Shown here: piece after piece, positions 24,440 through 32,741 of the stretch | Layout: each line of letters begins with the position of its first letter | How positions within the stretch are numbered: the first letter of the stretch is position 1 | DNA from: Bacteroidales bacterium | GTDB lineage: Bacteria; Bacteroidota; Bacteroidia; Bacteroidales; JAADJA01 | Assembly (NCBI GenBank): GCA_016933115.1 | Contig: JAFGBL010000066.1 | Location: 1 to 45,334 of the forward strand | Direction of reading: 5' to 3' | DNA: 45,334 nucleotides | Made by a program: the position numbers and the translations under genes | Notes under the pieces: model-generated | Told to the model about the DNA's origin: nothing | Databases searched by the model: none | Seen by the model: only the letters and a program-made list of their open reading frames with translations

Positions 24440-24640
24440 AGTGAGACTGTTATTTCAGAAACGATAGTGAACTGAAATAACAAAGTCGATCTCCTGCCCG
24501 CCGAAACTGTCAGTGCAGGCAGGGATCCCGATAACGCAGTGTATCGGGATCTCAGGATCAAATTCCCGCTGTTTGCCGCGATTAAAATAATATACTATTC
24601 CTAATAAATATCTCGTGGCAGAGCTACGAGGTTATTTATT
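24440..24640. repeat. Composite multi-hairpin intergenic element, copy A
   Basis: Five successive palindromic modules. (1) 24440-24489 contains GTTATTTCAG...CTGAAATAAC, a perfect 10-bp stem. (2) 24493-24523 has CCTGCC...GGCAGG. (3) 24524-24551 has GATCCCGATA...TATCGGGATC, a perfect 10-bp stem. (4) 24562-24583 is ATTCCCGCTGTTTGCCGCGATT. (5) 24603-24640 has AATAAATATCTCGT...ACGAGGTTATTTATT. Modules 1, 3, 4 and 5 recur near 45.02-45.19 kb; module 2 is absent there. Module 1 is identical in the two copies over 50 bp in inverted orientation. No ORF of substance lies inside. Confidence 0.85.
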
Positions 24641-24695
24641 TTAAAAAGATTCAGAGCGAAAAAATCATTATTTTTAAATCCATTTTGGAATACAG

Positions 24696-25556
24696 ATGAA
24701 AAAACATCAAAATATAATTCTTTGCTTTTGGCAAATTCTGTTGCTGATAATGGTTTTTTTTGCTTATTCTTGTAGCAAAGAAGAAAGAAACCCCGGTGAC
24801 GAAGACTGGTCGTTCGTGGTGTTCGGGGATGTGCAGCAAGGATTTGGTGTTTATAGCATGTTGGCCCAAAACATTGGAAATCTCCTTCCGGCCCCTCAAT
24901 GTGCGTTTTGTTGCGGCGACATCATGCTGCGGCCAGCCAATGAGGTGGAATGGGTAAATTTCTGGAAAGTATCCGAGCCGATCACCGACAAGATGAAGCT
25001 ATATATCACCCGCGGCAATCATGAGGGCAATGACCCGGCATCCGAACGGGTTTTGAAAGAACAACTCCAGTTACCACAGGACCATTTTTATTATTCTTTT
25101 GCCAGGAGAAACGCCATGTTCATCATCCTGGATACTGAAATTGCAGGTGAAGAAAACAGTATCGGACCTGAACAATTTCAATGGCTGAACCAGGCTTTGC
25201 TGGCTGCCGGACAGGCAAGCGATGTAGATCATGTTTTCATTTTCATGCACCGTCCATTGTTCCCGCAAGGACAACACAGCGGCTCACCCCTTGCCAACAG
25301 GCTTGAATTACACGACTTGTTCCTTGAATATCCCAAGATCAGGGCTGTATTTGCCGGGCATGAACACATGTTCAACAAGTACCAACGCGATGGGATAAAT
25401 TACATCATCACAGGCGGAGGAGGAGGCGTTTTATATGACGGCTACGGTGGCAATTATCATCACTTTACTAAAGTTTCATTTTATGAAGAGTCAAATCGTA
25501 TCAATATTAAGACAATCGGCATTTTCAATGAAACGGTGGAGGACTTTGACCTTTAG
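24696..25556 (+). CDS. Calcineurin-like metallophosphoesterase lipoprotein
   Basis: 286 aa. The N-terminus (MKKHQNIILCFWQILLLIMVFFAYSC) ends in a lipobox-like FAYSC, so it is likely membrane-anchored. The metallophosphoesterase motifs are in order: VVFGDVQQG (about 42), CCGDIM (about 71), TRGNHEG (about 108), FMHRPLFPQG (about 184) and FAGHEHMFNKY (about 223). The first motif reads GDVQ rather than DxH, so one metal ligand differs from the standard set; this pattern is seen in some purple-acid-like members. The substrate is unknown. The end overlaps by 29 bp with a small barrel protein gene, suggesting coupling. Confidence 0.9.
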   Translation: MKKHQNIILCFWQILLLIMVFFAYSCSKEERNPGDEDWSFVVFGDVQQGFGVYSMLAQNIGNLLPAPQCAFCCGDIMLRPANEVEWVNFWKVSEPITDKMKLYITRGNHEGNDPASERVLKEQLQLPQDHFYYSFARRNAMFIILDTEIAGEENSIGPEQFQWLNQALLAAGQASDVDHVFIFMHRPLFPQGQHSGSPLANRLELHDLFLEYPKIRAVFAGHEHMFNKYQRDGINYIITGGGGGVLYDGYGGNYHHFTKVSFYEESNRINIKTIGIFNETVEDFDL

Positions 25557-26085
25557 CCTTATGATGGCCGTATTCCTGCTTTCAAATGTCTCAGGTTATT
25601 CACAAAACCTGTCCCTGAAAGCCGGCATCTATGATTTTACCGATAACACTGCCACCGAATTCTACACCCTGGCACCCGGCATTTTTGCGGATTATGATGT
25701 GGCCGGTTTTTCCAGGCTAAAAATCAATACCGGAATGGGGTTTGCATTCAATGCCATCAAATACAACGAACACAGGCATTTCCTGTATTTTATCCCGGTT
25801 TTCATTAGTTTGAAATACGAGTTGGTCAACCCCGAAAGTAAATTGAAACCGGTTATCGGGGCAGGATTTTCACTGGCCGGCAAAGCAGACCAAAACCAGG
25901 ATTTCGACAAGACCCATTATGCCTTCACTTATGGCTACCATGTGCTGGGCAGCCTCGACTGGCAAATGAAAGATCGATTATCCATCATTTTCGATCTGCG
26001 GTATAATTTGTTGCTTAACCCGGTGATGGAAGAAATAAACACAAGTGGCGTGGTGAGTTCGGTGGGGGTGAAATTTAAGTTATAA
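25528..26085 (+). CDS. Small outer-membrane beta-barrel-like protein
   Basis: 185 aa from the ATG at 25528, which gives a signal peptide MKRWRTLTFSLMMAVFLLSNVSGYSQ; the track ORF starts further upstream inside the metallophosphoesterase gene. The mature part shows amphipathic strands: LSLKAGIYDF, SRLKINTGMGFAFNAI, YFIPVFISLKYELV, KPVIGAGFSLAGKA and SVGVKFKL at the end. It resembles porin-like/PorT-like eight-strand barrels common in Bacteroidota. Function unknown. The 29-bp overlap with the upstream lipoprotein gene implies one transcript. Confidence 0.75.
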   Translation: MKRWRTLTFSLMMAVFLLSNVSGYSQNLSLKAGIYDFTDNTATEFYTLAPGIFADYDVAGFSRLKINTGMGFAFNAIKYNEHRHFLYFIPVFISLKYELVNPESKLKPVIGAGFSLAGKADQNQDFDKTHYAFTYGYHVLGSLDWQMKDRLSIIFDLRYNLLLNPVMEEINTSGVVSSVGVKFKL

Positions 26086-26151
26086 ATTCTGGGGTCCGGT
26101 TTTTAAGTTTTGATAAAATAGGCTCAATCAACAGAGGTACGAGTAATCAAT

Positions 26152-26174
26152 TTAATAATTTCCGGTATTATTAA
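26152..26174. terminator. AT-rich hairpin between convergent genes
   Basis: TTAATAAT (26152-26159) and ATTATTAA (26167-26174) form a perfect 8-bp stem around TTCCGGT. It overlaps the engB stop codon. The stem is weak (A/T only) and no strong T-run follows, so terminator function is uncertain. Confidence 0.3.
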
Positions 26175-26770
26175 TCACTTTTCTTACCCATCTCTGCGAT
26201 CACTCCCAATAACTCCTCTCTTCCCTTGCCCGTTGTTGCTGAGCTGATAATGGACAACGGCAACTCCTCCCATTCAGCCATTAATGTTTCCCGATAAGTA
26301 TCCAGATTTTCCTGTAAACGTTTATTGCTGATCTTGTCTGTTTTGGTGAAAACGAGTACAAACGGAAGTCCCTTGCTGCCAAACCAATTGATCAACTCCA
26401 GGTCGATTTGCTGGGGTGGGATGCGTGAGTCGATCAGTATAAAAGTGGTTTTCAGGTTTTCGCGGAATCCCACGTATTCAAAGATCATCTTTTCCCACTG
26501 CTCCCTTATTTTTTTCGATTTTTTAGCGAAACCGTATCCCGGAAGGTCCACCAGGTACCAGGTGTCGTTGATCAGGAAGTGGTTGATCAATTGTGTTTTG
26601 CCTGGGGTTCCTGATATTTTGGCCAGCTTTTTCCTGCCCGTAAGCATATTGATCAGGGAAGATTTACCTACATTCGACCGGCCAATGAACGCAAATTCGG
26701 GCAAATCAGGTTCGGGACATACCTTATAATCCGGACTGCTTTTGATAAAAACTGCTTTGGAAATCTCCAT
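26171..26770 (-). CDS. engB: Ribosome biogenesis GTP-binding protein EngB/YsxC
   Basis: 199 aa TRAFAC GTPase needed for 50S subunit maturation. G1 is GRSNVGKS (30-37), the switch-I region has TPGKTQLINHF, G3 is DLPGYGFAKKSKK (about 75-87) and G4 is TKTDK (about 142). Length and motifs are standard. It is followed upstream on the same strand by the two acyltransferase genes, with a 34-bp gap. Confidence 0.97.
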   Translation of the reverse strand: MEISKAVFIKSSPDYKVCPEPDLPEFAFIGRSNVGKSSLINMLTGRKKLAKISGTPGKTQLINHFLINDTWYLVDLPGYGFAKKSKKIREQWEKMIFEYVGFRENLKTTFILIDSRIPPQQIDLELINWFGSKGLPFVLVFTKTDKISNKRLQENLDTYRETLMAEWEELPLSIISSATTGKGREELLGVIAEMGKKSD

Positions 26771-26804
26771 GACATGCTATTTACCGCCGTTTTTTATTAG
26801 GCGA

Positions 26805-27746
26805 TTATTCCTTATTGTTTTCCTTTTTATAAGTTGAAATGTGCCGGTCTTTCTTATAATCGTAAATATCGGCAATGGTAACCATAATGGCCGATTCTTC
26901 CACATGACCGAAATCGTCGTTAATGGCCGTGCCAAACATGCGCATCGATCCAGAAAGGTTCATGTAGGCATTCACCAGGGGTGGAATATGCTCATTAAGC
27001 CTTCTCACCTTTTGCACCAGGATGCGGTAATCTTCATCGTAGTTGGCACCCGAAAAAATACTCTGCAGCACCTTTTCACGGGTTTGTAACTGCAACGGTT
27101 CACGCGGTGCCACCAATTCATCTTTATCGGGGAAATATTTATGCATGAAGTACAGGATCATATCCCGGGCAAATGTATCATAGCTGGGATACATGGTGAT
27201 CTTGCCGAAATAATATTTTATCTCCGGATTGTCGAGGTAAATGGCACCCAGTCCGTCCCAAAGGTTATCCAGCGAATACATTCCTTTTTTCAGGTTGATG
27301 GTGGGCTGATACATGGTTTGTACAAATGATCTTCCCAGTTCAAAGGTATCGGGCCAGAATTCCGTGATATACCTTTCAGAAAATTTAAACAGTTTGGCTG
27401 TAGGGGTGATGGGATGTCCTTCCTTGTCAAGCGGAACATCCTTACCCACAATATATCGATAACCGCCAACTATTTCCTTTTCCTCGGGGTTCCATACAAT
27501 AAGTTGTTTGAAGGGGGGATCAGCCGTGTCATAAAAATCAATATCGCAACATTTGCCGGTACCACCGCCTGCATCGCGGAAGGTTATTTCACGCAGACGA
27601 CCCAGTTCCCGCATCAGGTTGGGAGCCTGATTGTGGGTAAAAATATATATTTTGTTGCGTCCATTGTTGGTATCCCTGACGAACAACTCGTCAGTCAGTT
27701 CTTTTTCCAGCAAAACCCTGTCAACAGGTGGTATTACGGTTTCCAT
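26805..27746 (-). CDS. glsB: GNAT-type N-acyltransferase, probable glycine/ornithine-lipid GlsB
   Basis: 313 aa from the ATG at 27746 (METVIPPVDRVLLEKEL). The track ORF adds 24 residues that overlap the neighbouring gene and look unlikely. The fold is of the OlsB/hemolysin-like N-acyltransferase type (PF13444-like): LMRELGRLREITFRDAG (about 44-60), then YRYIVGKDVP and FELGRSFVQTMYQP (about 136). OlsB-type enzymes add a 3-hydroxyacyl chain to the amino group of an amino acid. In Bacteroides thetaiotaomicron the pair GlsB/GlsA makes glycine lipids. The adjacent O-acyltransferase gene begins the pair, with 4 bp between, which supports this reading. The amino acid used is not shown by sequence. 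Confidence 0.75.
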   Translation of the reverse strand: METVIPPVDRVLLEKELTDELFVRDTNNGRNKIYIFTHNQAPNLMRELGRLREITFRDAGGGTGKCCDIDFYDTADPPFKQLIVWNPEEKEIVGGYRYIVGKDVPLDKEGHPITPTAKLFKFSERYITEFWPDTFELGRSFVQTMYQPTINLKKGMYSLDNLWDGLGAIYLDNPEIKYYFGKITMYPSYDTFARDMILYFMHKYFPDKDELVAPREPLQLQTREKVLQSIFSGANYDEDYRILVQKVRRLNEHIPPLVNAYMNLSGSMRMFGTAINDDFGHVEESAIMVTIADIYDYKKDRHISTYKKENNKE

Positions 27747-27750
27747 AAAC

Positions 27751-28620
27751 TTATTTTTGTTTGTAATCGGTTTCAGGGTCAAAGGGTTCGGTATTTCCTT
27801 TTCCCATTGAATAAACATAATATTTCAACCTTTCAGCCCATTCCTTGAAATTGTTCCTTTTATCAAAGGTTTGCCAGGAAATGGGTTTACCAAAAGTAAT
27901 ATGAATAGTCTTATTTTTTTGATTAAACATTTCATCTGCCAGGAAAAGCATTTCAATATTGGTTTTGATGCCGAGTCTTTTCCGCCAATTGGCCAGTGCG
28001 TAGAAAAAGTTTGAATTATTGCCGTCGATATGTACCGGGATCACATCCCTCTGATATTGTTTGGCCTTGGCCACAAATGTTTTTTTCCATTCCAGGTCCT
28101 CAATCTTTCCCTTTTGCTTGCGCGATACCAAACCAGCCGGGAAATAGAGCATCATCTTATCCGAATCGAAAGTTTTGTGAATGATCTCCATATTTTCAGT
28201 ATTGCTGCCGTGTTTGTTGATGGGGATGAACAGGGGTTTAAGGTTAGGCAGAAACAGCAGGATATCATTTACCGGGAAAACAATATCTTTCCAGACCTTT
28301 CCTACCACATGCATCAAAGCCACGCCATCCAGTCCGCCGAGGGGATGGTTGGAGGCAATGATATACCGTCCTTCATTTGGTACATTTTCCTCACCCGATA
28401 CCTTGACGATCGCACCAAAATCTCTAATAATAGCATGGACAAAATCCAATCCGACATAGTCTTTATTTCGAAACAAAAAATCATTGATTTCATCTTCATG
28501 GATCACCCGCCTCAAGTAGGCATAAACAAATACGGGAATCAACCGTGCCAGGGTCGGGTTTTTCTCCCGGAATACATTCTCCAGGTCAATCGTCCGTTGG
28601 GTAATTTTTAAATCTTCCAT
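27751..28620 (-). CDS. glsA: PlsC-like acyltransferase, probable glycine-lipid O-acyltransferase GlsA
   Basis: 289 aa 1-acyl-glycerol-3-phosphate acyltransferase-like protein. The catalytic block is IIASNHPLGGLDGVALM (about 87-103), where the His-to-Asp spacing is five residues (HPLGGLD) rather than the four of classic HxxxxD. LFIPINKHGSNTENM (about 130) and LMYFPAGLVSRKQKGKI follow, the latter equivalent to the substrate-binding FPEG block. Hemolysin-like acyltransferases share the wider spacing, from memory. It lies 4 bp before the probable glsB, as in known glycine-lipid pairs. The alternative is another phospholipid acyltransferase. Confidence 0.75.
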   Translation of the reverse strand: MEDLKITQRTIDLENVFREKNPTLARLIPVFVYAYLRRVIHEDEINDFLFRNKDYVGLDFVHAIIRDFGAIVKVSGEENVPNEGRYIIASNHPLGGLDGVALMHVVGKVWKDIVFPVNDILLFLPNLKPLFIPINKHGSNTENMEIIHKTFDSDKMMLYFPAGLVSRKQKGKIEDLEWKKTFVAKAKQYQRDVIPVHIDGNNSNFFYALANWRKRLGIKTNIEMLFLADEMFNQKNKTIHITFGKPISWQTFDKRNNFKEWAERLKYYVYSMGKGNTEPFDPETDYKQK

Positions 28621-28910
28621 TCACAAGGTCGAGTTCAGGGCAAAAATACTGAATATTGGAATAGACTCTAAAAAATTGAAAAAGTCCTAATTCAAAATGA
28701 ACCGATAACAAAATAAATTTTCTATTTCAATATATAAATCCTTTCTGTATCCCTTGCAATTGTTAATAAAACAAATTTCCTAAATAGCGCAACAAATCCG
28801 GAAAAAGGGAGTTTATATAAGTCAGGTGGAGATAGGTGCAAAAAAGTTACTAACATTAGGATTTTTGTGGGGGAAAATTATATACTTTTATTGACTGAAA
28901 TTTTTAATCA
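28621..28910 (+). promoter_or_regulatory. Upstream region of the dcw cluster with possible MraZ boxes
   Basis: GGTGG (28825-28829) and GGTGC (28835-28839) are spaced 10 bp apart, the geometry of MraZ operators (GTGGG-like units with 5-bp spacers). A GTGGG follows at 28867-28871. TACTTTTA (28883-28890) nearly matches the -7 consensus, and TTTG at 28864-28867 is a possible -33 box at slightly short spacing. Together these suggest autoregulated transcription from just upstream of mraZ. The first 200 bp show nothing clear. Confidence 0.35.
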
Positions 28911-29375
28911 ATGACAAACCTGACCTATACATATGAATGCAAGGCCGATTCCAAAGGCAGGGTGGCGCTTCCCGGCGGACTGAAAAAGGAATTGACCCCG
29001 GTGTTGAATAACGGGTTTGTCATTAAAAAGAGTGTTTTTTACAACTGCCTCGAGTTGTATCCGAAAGCCGAATGGGAAAAAGAAATGGCAGGCATCGACA
29101 ATCTCAACCGTTTCGTAAAGAAAAACGTGGATTTCATCCGCAAATTCATGGCAGGTGTGAGGCCTGTGGAAGTGGATAGCACCGGCAGGGTTAATATCCC
29201 CAATGAACTGCTGGCTTTTGCCGGAATCAAAAAGGATGTGGTGCTTACCTCTCAGATCAACAAGATTGAAATTTGGGATAAGTCGAAATACGAATCGGTA
29301 CTGAGTGATGAGGAAATCGATTTCGGCACACTGGCAGAAGAAGTAATGGGCGATAAGGATAAAACCGATGCATGA
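28911..29375 (+). CDS. mraZ: Transcriptional regulator MraZ
   Basis: 154 aa with two SpoVT/AbrB-like beta modules: YECKADSKGRVALPGGLKKEL (about 6-26) and VRPVEVDSTGRVNIPNELLAFAGI (about 82-105). Both carry the DxxGRxxxP core of MraZ. MraZ binds repeats before its own gene and controls the dcw operon. It is the first gene of the cluster and overlaps rsmH by 4 bp. The sequence KNGLxLY of enterobacteria is replaced by SVFYNCLELYPKAEW. Confidence 0.95.
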   Translation: MTNLTYTYECKADSKGRVALPGGLKKELTPVLNNGFVIKKSVFYNCLELYPKAEWEKEMAGIDNLNRFVKKNVDFIRKFMAGVRPVEVDSTGRVNIPNELLAFAGIKKDVVLTSQINKIEIWDKSKYESVLSDEEIDFGTLAEEVMGDKDKTDA

Positions 29376-30268
29376 TGTACCACGAACCGGTTCTTCTAAA
29401 AGAAAGCGTCGACGGCTTGAACATTAAAAAGGACGGGATTTATGTGGATGCAACATTCGGAGGAGGCGGTCATTCAGGAGCGATCCTGAAAAAATTGGAA
29501 AAAGGTTCTTTGATAGCATTTGACCAGGACAAAGATGCGCTGGCCAATAAACCGGATGACGAACGGTTGGTTCTGATCAACCAGAATTTCCGTTTCATGC
29601 GTAACTTCCTGAAGCTTTACAGGGCGGTTCCGGTGGATGGGATACTGGCCGACCTTGGGGTTTCGAGCCACCAAATCGACCAACCGGACCGGGGGTTTTC
29701 ACTACGTTTCGATGGGGATCTGGACTTGCGAATGAATCCAAAGAAAAGCCTCACGGCCAGGCAGATCGTTAACGAATATTCGGTGAGCAAACTCAAAGAA
29801 ATTTTTTTCACCTACGGCGAATTCAATAATGCAGCGAAAATAGCACACAGCATAGAGGGTGCACGGACGAAGGGAGAGATCAGGACAACTTTTCAATTGA
29901 AAGAAGCGACGGTGAATTGTGCGCCTAAAGGTTTGGAAAATAAATTTTACGCAAAATTATTCCAGGCCTTGCGCATTGAGGTAAATGATGAACTTGGAGC
30001 TTTGAAGGAATTTTTGGAACAATCGGCCGAATTAATTGCCAGCGGTGGGAGACTCGTAGTGATCTCCTATCACTCGCTAGAGGACAGGTTGGTTAAAAAT
30101 TTTATGCGTGCCGGGAATTTTGAAGGGGAAATCGGGAAGGATTTTTATGGGAACCCCATCGTGCCATTTAAAGCAATTACTAAAAAACCCATGACGGCGA
30201 GTGAAGAAGAAATCAACAGAAATAACCGGGCACGTAGCGCCCGGCTGAGAATTGCGGAAAAAATCTAA
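29372..30268 (+). CDS. rsmH: 16S rRNA m4C1402 methyltransferase RsmH (MraW)
   Basis: 298 aa SAM-dependent enzyme that N4-methylates C1402 of 16S rRNA. YHEPVLLKESVDGL (3-16) and YVDATFGGGGHSGAIL (24-39) form the SAM site. GILADLGVSSHQIDQPDRGFSLRFDGDLDLRM (about 89-120) is the family hallmark, and LVVISYHSLEDRLVKNFM lies near 225. Two adjacent ATGs (29372, 29375) give equally plausible starts. It overlaps mraZ by 4 bp and ftsL by 1 bp. Confidence 0.97.
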   Translation: MMYHEPVLLKESVDGLNIKKDGIYVDATFGGGGHSGAILKKLEKGSLIAFDQDKDALANKPDDERLVLINQNFRFMRNFLKLYRAVPVDGILADLGVSSHQIDQPDRGFSLRFDGDLDLRMNPKKSLTARQIVNEYSVSKLKEIFFTYGEFNNAAKIAHSIEGARTKGEIRTTFQLKEATVNCAPKGLENKFYAKLFQALRIEVNDELGALKEFLEQSAELIASGGRLVVISYHSLEDRLVKNFMRAGNFEGEIGKDFYGNPIVPFKAITKKPMTASEEEINRNNRARSARLRIAEKI

Positions 30269-30621
30269 TGGAAAAAGAAAACAGCGGAAGTAACACAAAG
30301 AAAACCGGAAAGACAAACTCTTTCAGCAGTATCCTGGGGGGAGGGTTCCTTACCCGTGAAACAACGGCCAAACACCTTCCCTTCCTGCTTTTCCTGGCAT
30401 TTCTGGCAGTGATTTACATCGGAAACTCTTATTATGCTGAAAAGAACATCCGAAGGATCGAACGACTGCAACACGAATTAAAGGAATACAGGTACGAGTA
30501 CATCTTTACCCGTTCCAAACTCATGCAAAATACACGGCAATCAAAAGTTGCCGAAAAACTGAAAGACAAGGGGATCAAAGAATCAACCGTTCCACCAAAT
30601 AAAATTTATGTTGAAGAATAA
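30268..30621 (+). CDS. ftsL: FtsL-like divisome protein
   Basis: 117 aa bitopic membrane protein. About 35 polar cytoplasmic residues precede one membrane segment (HLPFLLFLAFLAVIYIGNSYY, about 37-57), then a short periplasmic coiled coil, IRRIERLQHELKEYRYEYIF. This is the plan of FtsL, and it lies exactly between rsmH and ftsI, where ftsL belongs. Sequence similarity to proteobacterial FtsL is low, as expected for this fast-evolving protein (FtsL_2-like family in Bacteroidota). Its stop overlaps the ftsI start by one base (TAATG). Confidence 0.85.
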   Translation: MEKENSGSNTKKTGKTNSFSSILGGGFLTRETTAKHLPFLLFLAFLAVIYIGNSYYAEKNIRRIERLQHELKEYRYEYIFTRSKLMQNTRQSKVAEKLKDKGIKESTVPPNKIYVEE

Positions 30622-32738
30622 TGGCTAAAAACGTTAAATCAGACATATTGTGGAGGGTCTTCCTGGTTTACATGGGAATGTTCCTGTTTGGACTGGCAAT
30701 CATTGTCAAGATTATCTATATCCAGTTGGCCCAAGGGAGGCAACTCCTTGATAAGGCTGAAGTGCAATCGTTGGAATATTTCAATGTGGAAGCTGTCAGG
30801 GGTAATATTTGTGCAGCCGACGGCAGTCTGCTGGCCACTTCAGTACCTATTTTCGATTTGCGTATGGATGTAGCTTCACCACTGATCTCCAATGCCTATT
30901 TCCAGAATCATGTAGATGAACTGGCCCGCAAACTGGCCGGACTTTTTAAGAATAAATCATCCTGGGAATTTAAAAAAGAGCTCCTCTCAGAAAGGAAAAA
31001 AGGAAACCGCTACTTTTTACTGAAGCGCGATGTTACCTACGAACAATTGAAGCTGGTCCGCAATTTCCCCATCCTCGACAGAGGCAAATACAAAGGAGGC
31101 CTGATCATCATACCTAAAACCAAAAGGCAGAAGCCTTATGGCATGTTGGCCGAACGAACCATCGGCTATGAAAACCGGGAAGAGGATCTTTTTGTAGGCA
31201 TGGAAGGAGCCTATGCCGATTACCTGGGTGGTAAAAACGGTAAACAGCTTAGAAGAAAGATCAACAATGGCGACTGGGTGCCGGTATTTGACGAGAATGA
31301 AATAGAACCTGAGAACGGGAAAGACATCATCACCACCATTGACCTGAACCTGCAGGATGTGGCTGAATCCTCTCTTTACAATCACCTGGTGGAGCACCAG
31401 GCGGAATGGGGTTGTGCCCTCCTGATGGAAGTAGAAACCGGTGAGGTTAAAGCCATCGCTAACCTGACCCGTGATCCAAAAACCGGAACCTACAAAGAAT
31501 TATACAATTATGCTGTTGGCTGGAGCATTGAACCCGGTTCCACTTTCAAGTTACCATCCATGATTGCTTTGTTCGAGGAAGGATTGGATAACCTTGAAGA
31601 TACCATAGATATTGGAAAGGGGTATGCTGTTTATTCCGGCTTGACCATACAGGATGTACACGGCATCAGGGATGGGCGGGTTTCCATCCGGGAAGTTTTC
31701 GAAAAATCTTCAAATGCAGGGGTCTCCAGGCTTGTTTACGAAAAATTTAAAGATCATCCACAAAAATTCATTGATCAATTGTATGACATGTCTTTGAACG
31801 AAAAAACCGGTGTTGACATACCTGGAGAAGGTGAACCCTTAATCAAAAATACCAAAAACAAAAGCTGGTCAGCCGTTTCGTTGCCTTTTATGTCGATCGG
31901 TTACGAATTGAGGTTAACGCCACTTCAGATTCTTACATTTTATAATGCTGTTGCCAACGACGGCAGGATGGTGAAACCCATTTTTGTGAAAGGAATATGG
32001 GAATCGGGTAAACAGGTCGAAGAATTCAAAACAGAAGTAATCAATAAATCGATCTGTTCTGATAAATCCATCGAAAAAGCCAAAAAGCTCCTGGAAGGAG
32101 TGGTTCAGGACGGAACGGCAACCAGCCTGAAGAATTCGGTTTATAAAATTGCCGGGAAAACCGGGACGGCGCAAATTGCTGCCCAAAACCTCGGTTACGA
32201 CAAACGGAATTACAACGCTTCTTTTGTGGGTTATTTCCCGGCCAACAATCCTAAGTTCTCATGTATTGTGGTGGTGAGTAAGCCCAGCACCGGAAGGTAT
32301 TACGCCAGTTCTGTTGCAGTTCCGGTTTTCAAGGAAATTGCTGACAAAGTGTATGCAACCAACCTGGATATTCAGCAAAATCAGGAAATTGAAATGAAAG
32401 GACATCGGGTGGCTTATCCCATTTATGCAACAGGCTACCTGGAAGAACTAAGGCACATTTACGAATCACTCGATATTCCGCTTGATACTGCCAGTACGAA
32501 TGCCGAATGGGCCATTGCCCTGAAGGCTGACAGCGCCGTCAGGCTCGATGCCCGCATCATCCATGAGGGACTTGTTCCCAATGTGAAAGGGATGGGCGCC
32601 AGGGATGCGGTTTACGTGCTGGAAAATCTCGGTTTAAGTGTGAAAATAAAAGGACGTGGATTTGTGAAGGAGCAGTCGATTGAAGCGGGAACAAGGATCA
32701 AAAAAGGGATTCAGATAACTTTGGTATTAGCGGTATAG
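30621..32738 (+). CDS. ftsI: Division-specific transpeptidase FtsI (PBP3) with C-terminal PASTA domain
   Basis: 705 aa class B penicillin-binding protein that cross-links septal peptidoglycan. It has an N-terminal membrane anchor (about 12-34) and a dimerisation/pedestal region beginning EAVRGNICAADGSLLA (about 57-72). The transpeptidase domain has its catalytic serine in GSTFK (S307/K310), SSN (363-365) and KTG (513-515). One PASTA domain closes the protein (about 648-705: VPNVKGMGARDAVYVLENLGL). The PASTA end is usual for Bacteroidota FtsI but absent from E. coli. The next gene, murE, starts 3 bp later. Confidence 0.96.
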   Translation: MAKNVKSDILWRVFLVYMGMFLFGLAIIVKIIYIQLAQGRQLLDKAEVQSLEYFNVEAVRGNICAADGSLLATSVPIFDLRMDVASPLISNAYFQNHVDELARKLAGLFKNKSSWEFKKELLSERKKGNRYFLLKRDVTYEQLKLVRNFPILDRGKYKGGLIIIPKTKRQKPYGMLAERTIGYENREEDLFVGMEGAYADYLGGKNGKQLRRKINNGDWVPVFDENEIEPENGKDIITTIDLNLQDVAESSLYNHLVEHQAEWGCALLMEVETGEVKAIANLTRDPKTGTYKELYNYAVGWSIEPGSTFKLPSMIALFEEGLDNLEDTIDIGKGYAVYSGLTIQDVHGIRDGRVSIREVFEKSSNAGVSRLVYEKFKDHPQKFIDQLYDMSLNEKTGVDIPGEGEPLIKNTKNKSWSAVSLPFMSIGYELRLTPLQILTFYNAVANDGRMVKPIFVKGIWESGKQVEEFKTEVINKSICSDKSIEKAKKLLEGVVQDGTATSLKNSVYKIAGKTGTAQIAAQNLGYDKRNYNASFVGYFPANNPKFSCIVVVSKPSTGRYYASSVAVPVFKEIADKVYATNLDIQQNQEIEMKGHRVAYPIYATGYLEELRHIYESLDIPLDTASTNAEWAIALKADSAVRLDARIIHEGLVPNVKGMGARDAVYVLENLGLSVKIKGRGFVKEQSIEAGTRIKKGIQITLVLAV

Positions 32739-32741
32739 GAT

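Larger units (their letters stand above)
24130..24695. other. 566-bp gene-free region filled with repeats
   Basis: No credible gene is seen between the cupin and the metallophosphoesterase. It holds a seven-copy heptamer array (24204-24252). A motif GTCATCTTGAGCCTAGCGTA at about 24270 is followed by AGATCTT, of a type I associate with dispersed Bacteroidota intergenic repeats. The composite hairpin element at 24440-24640 follows. The stretch 24303-24433 shows nothing identifiable. Confidence 0.7.
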
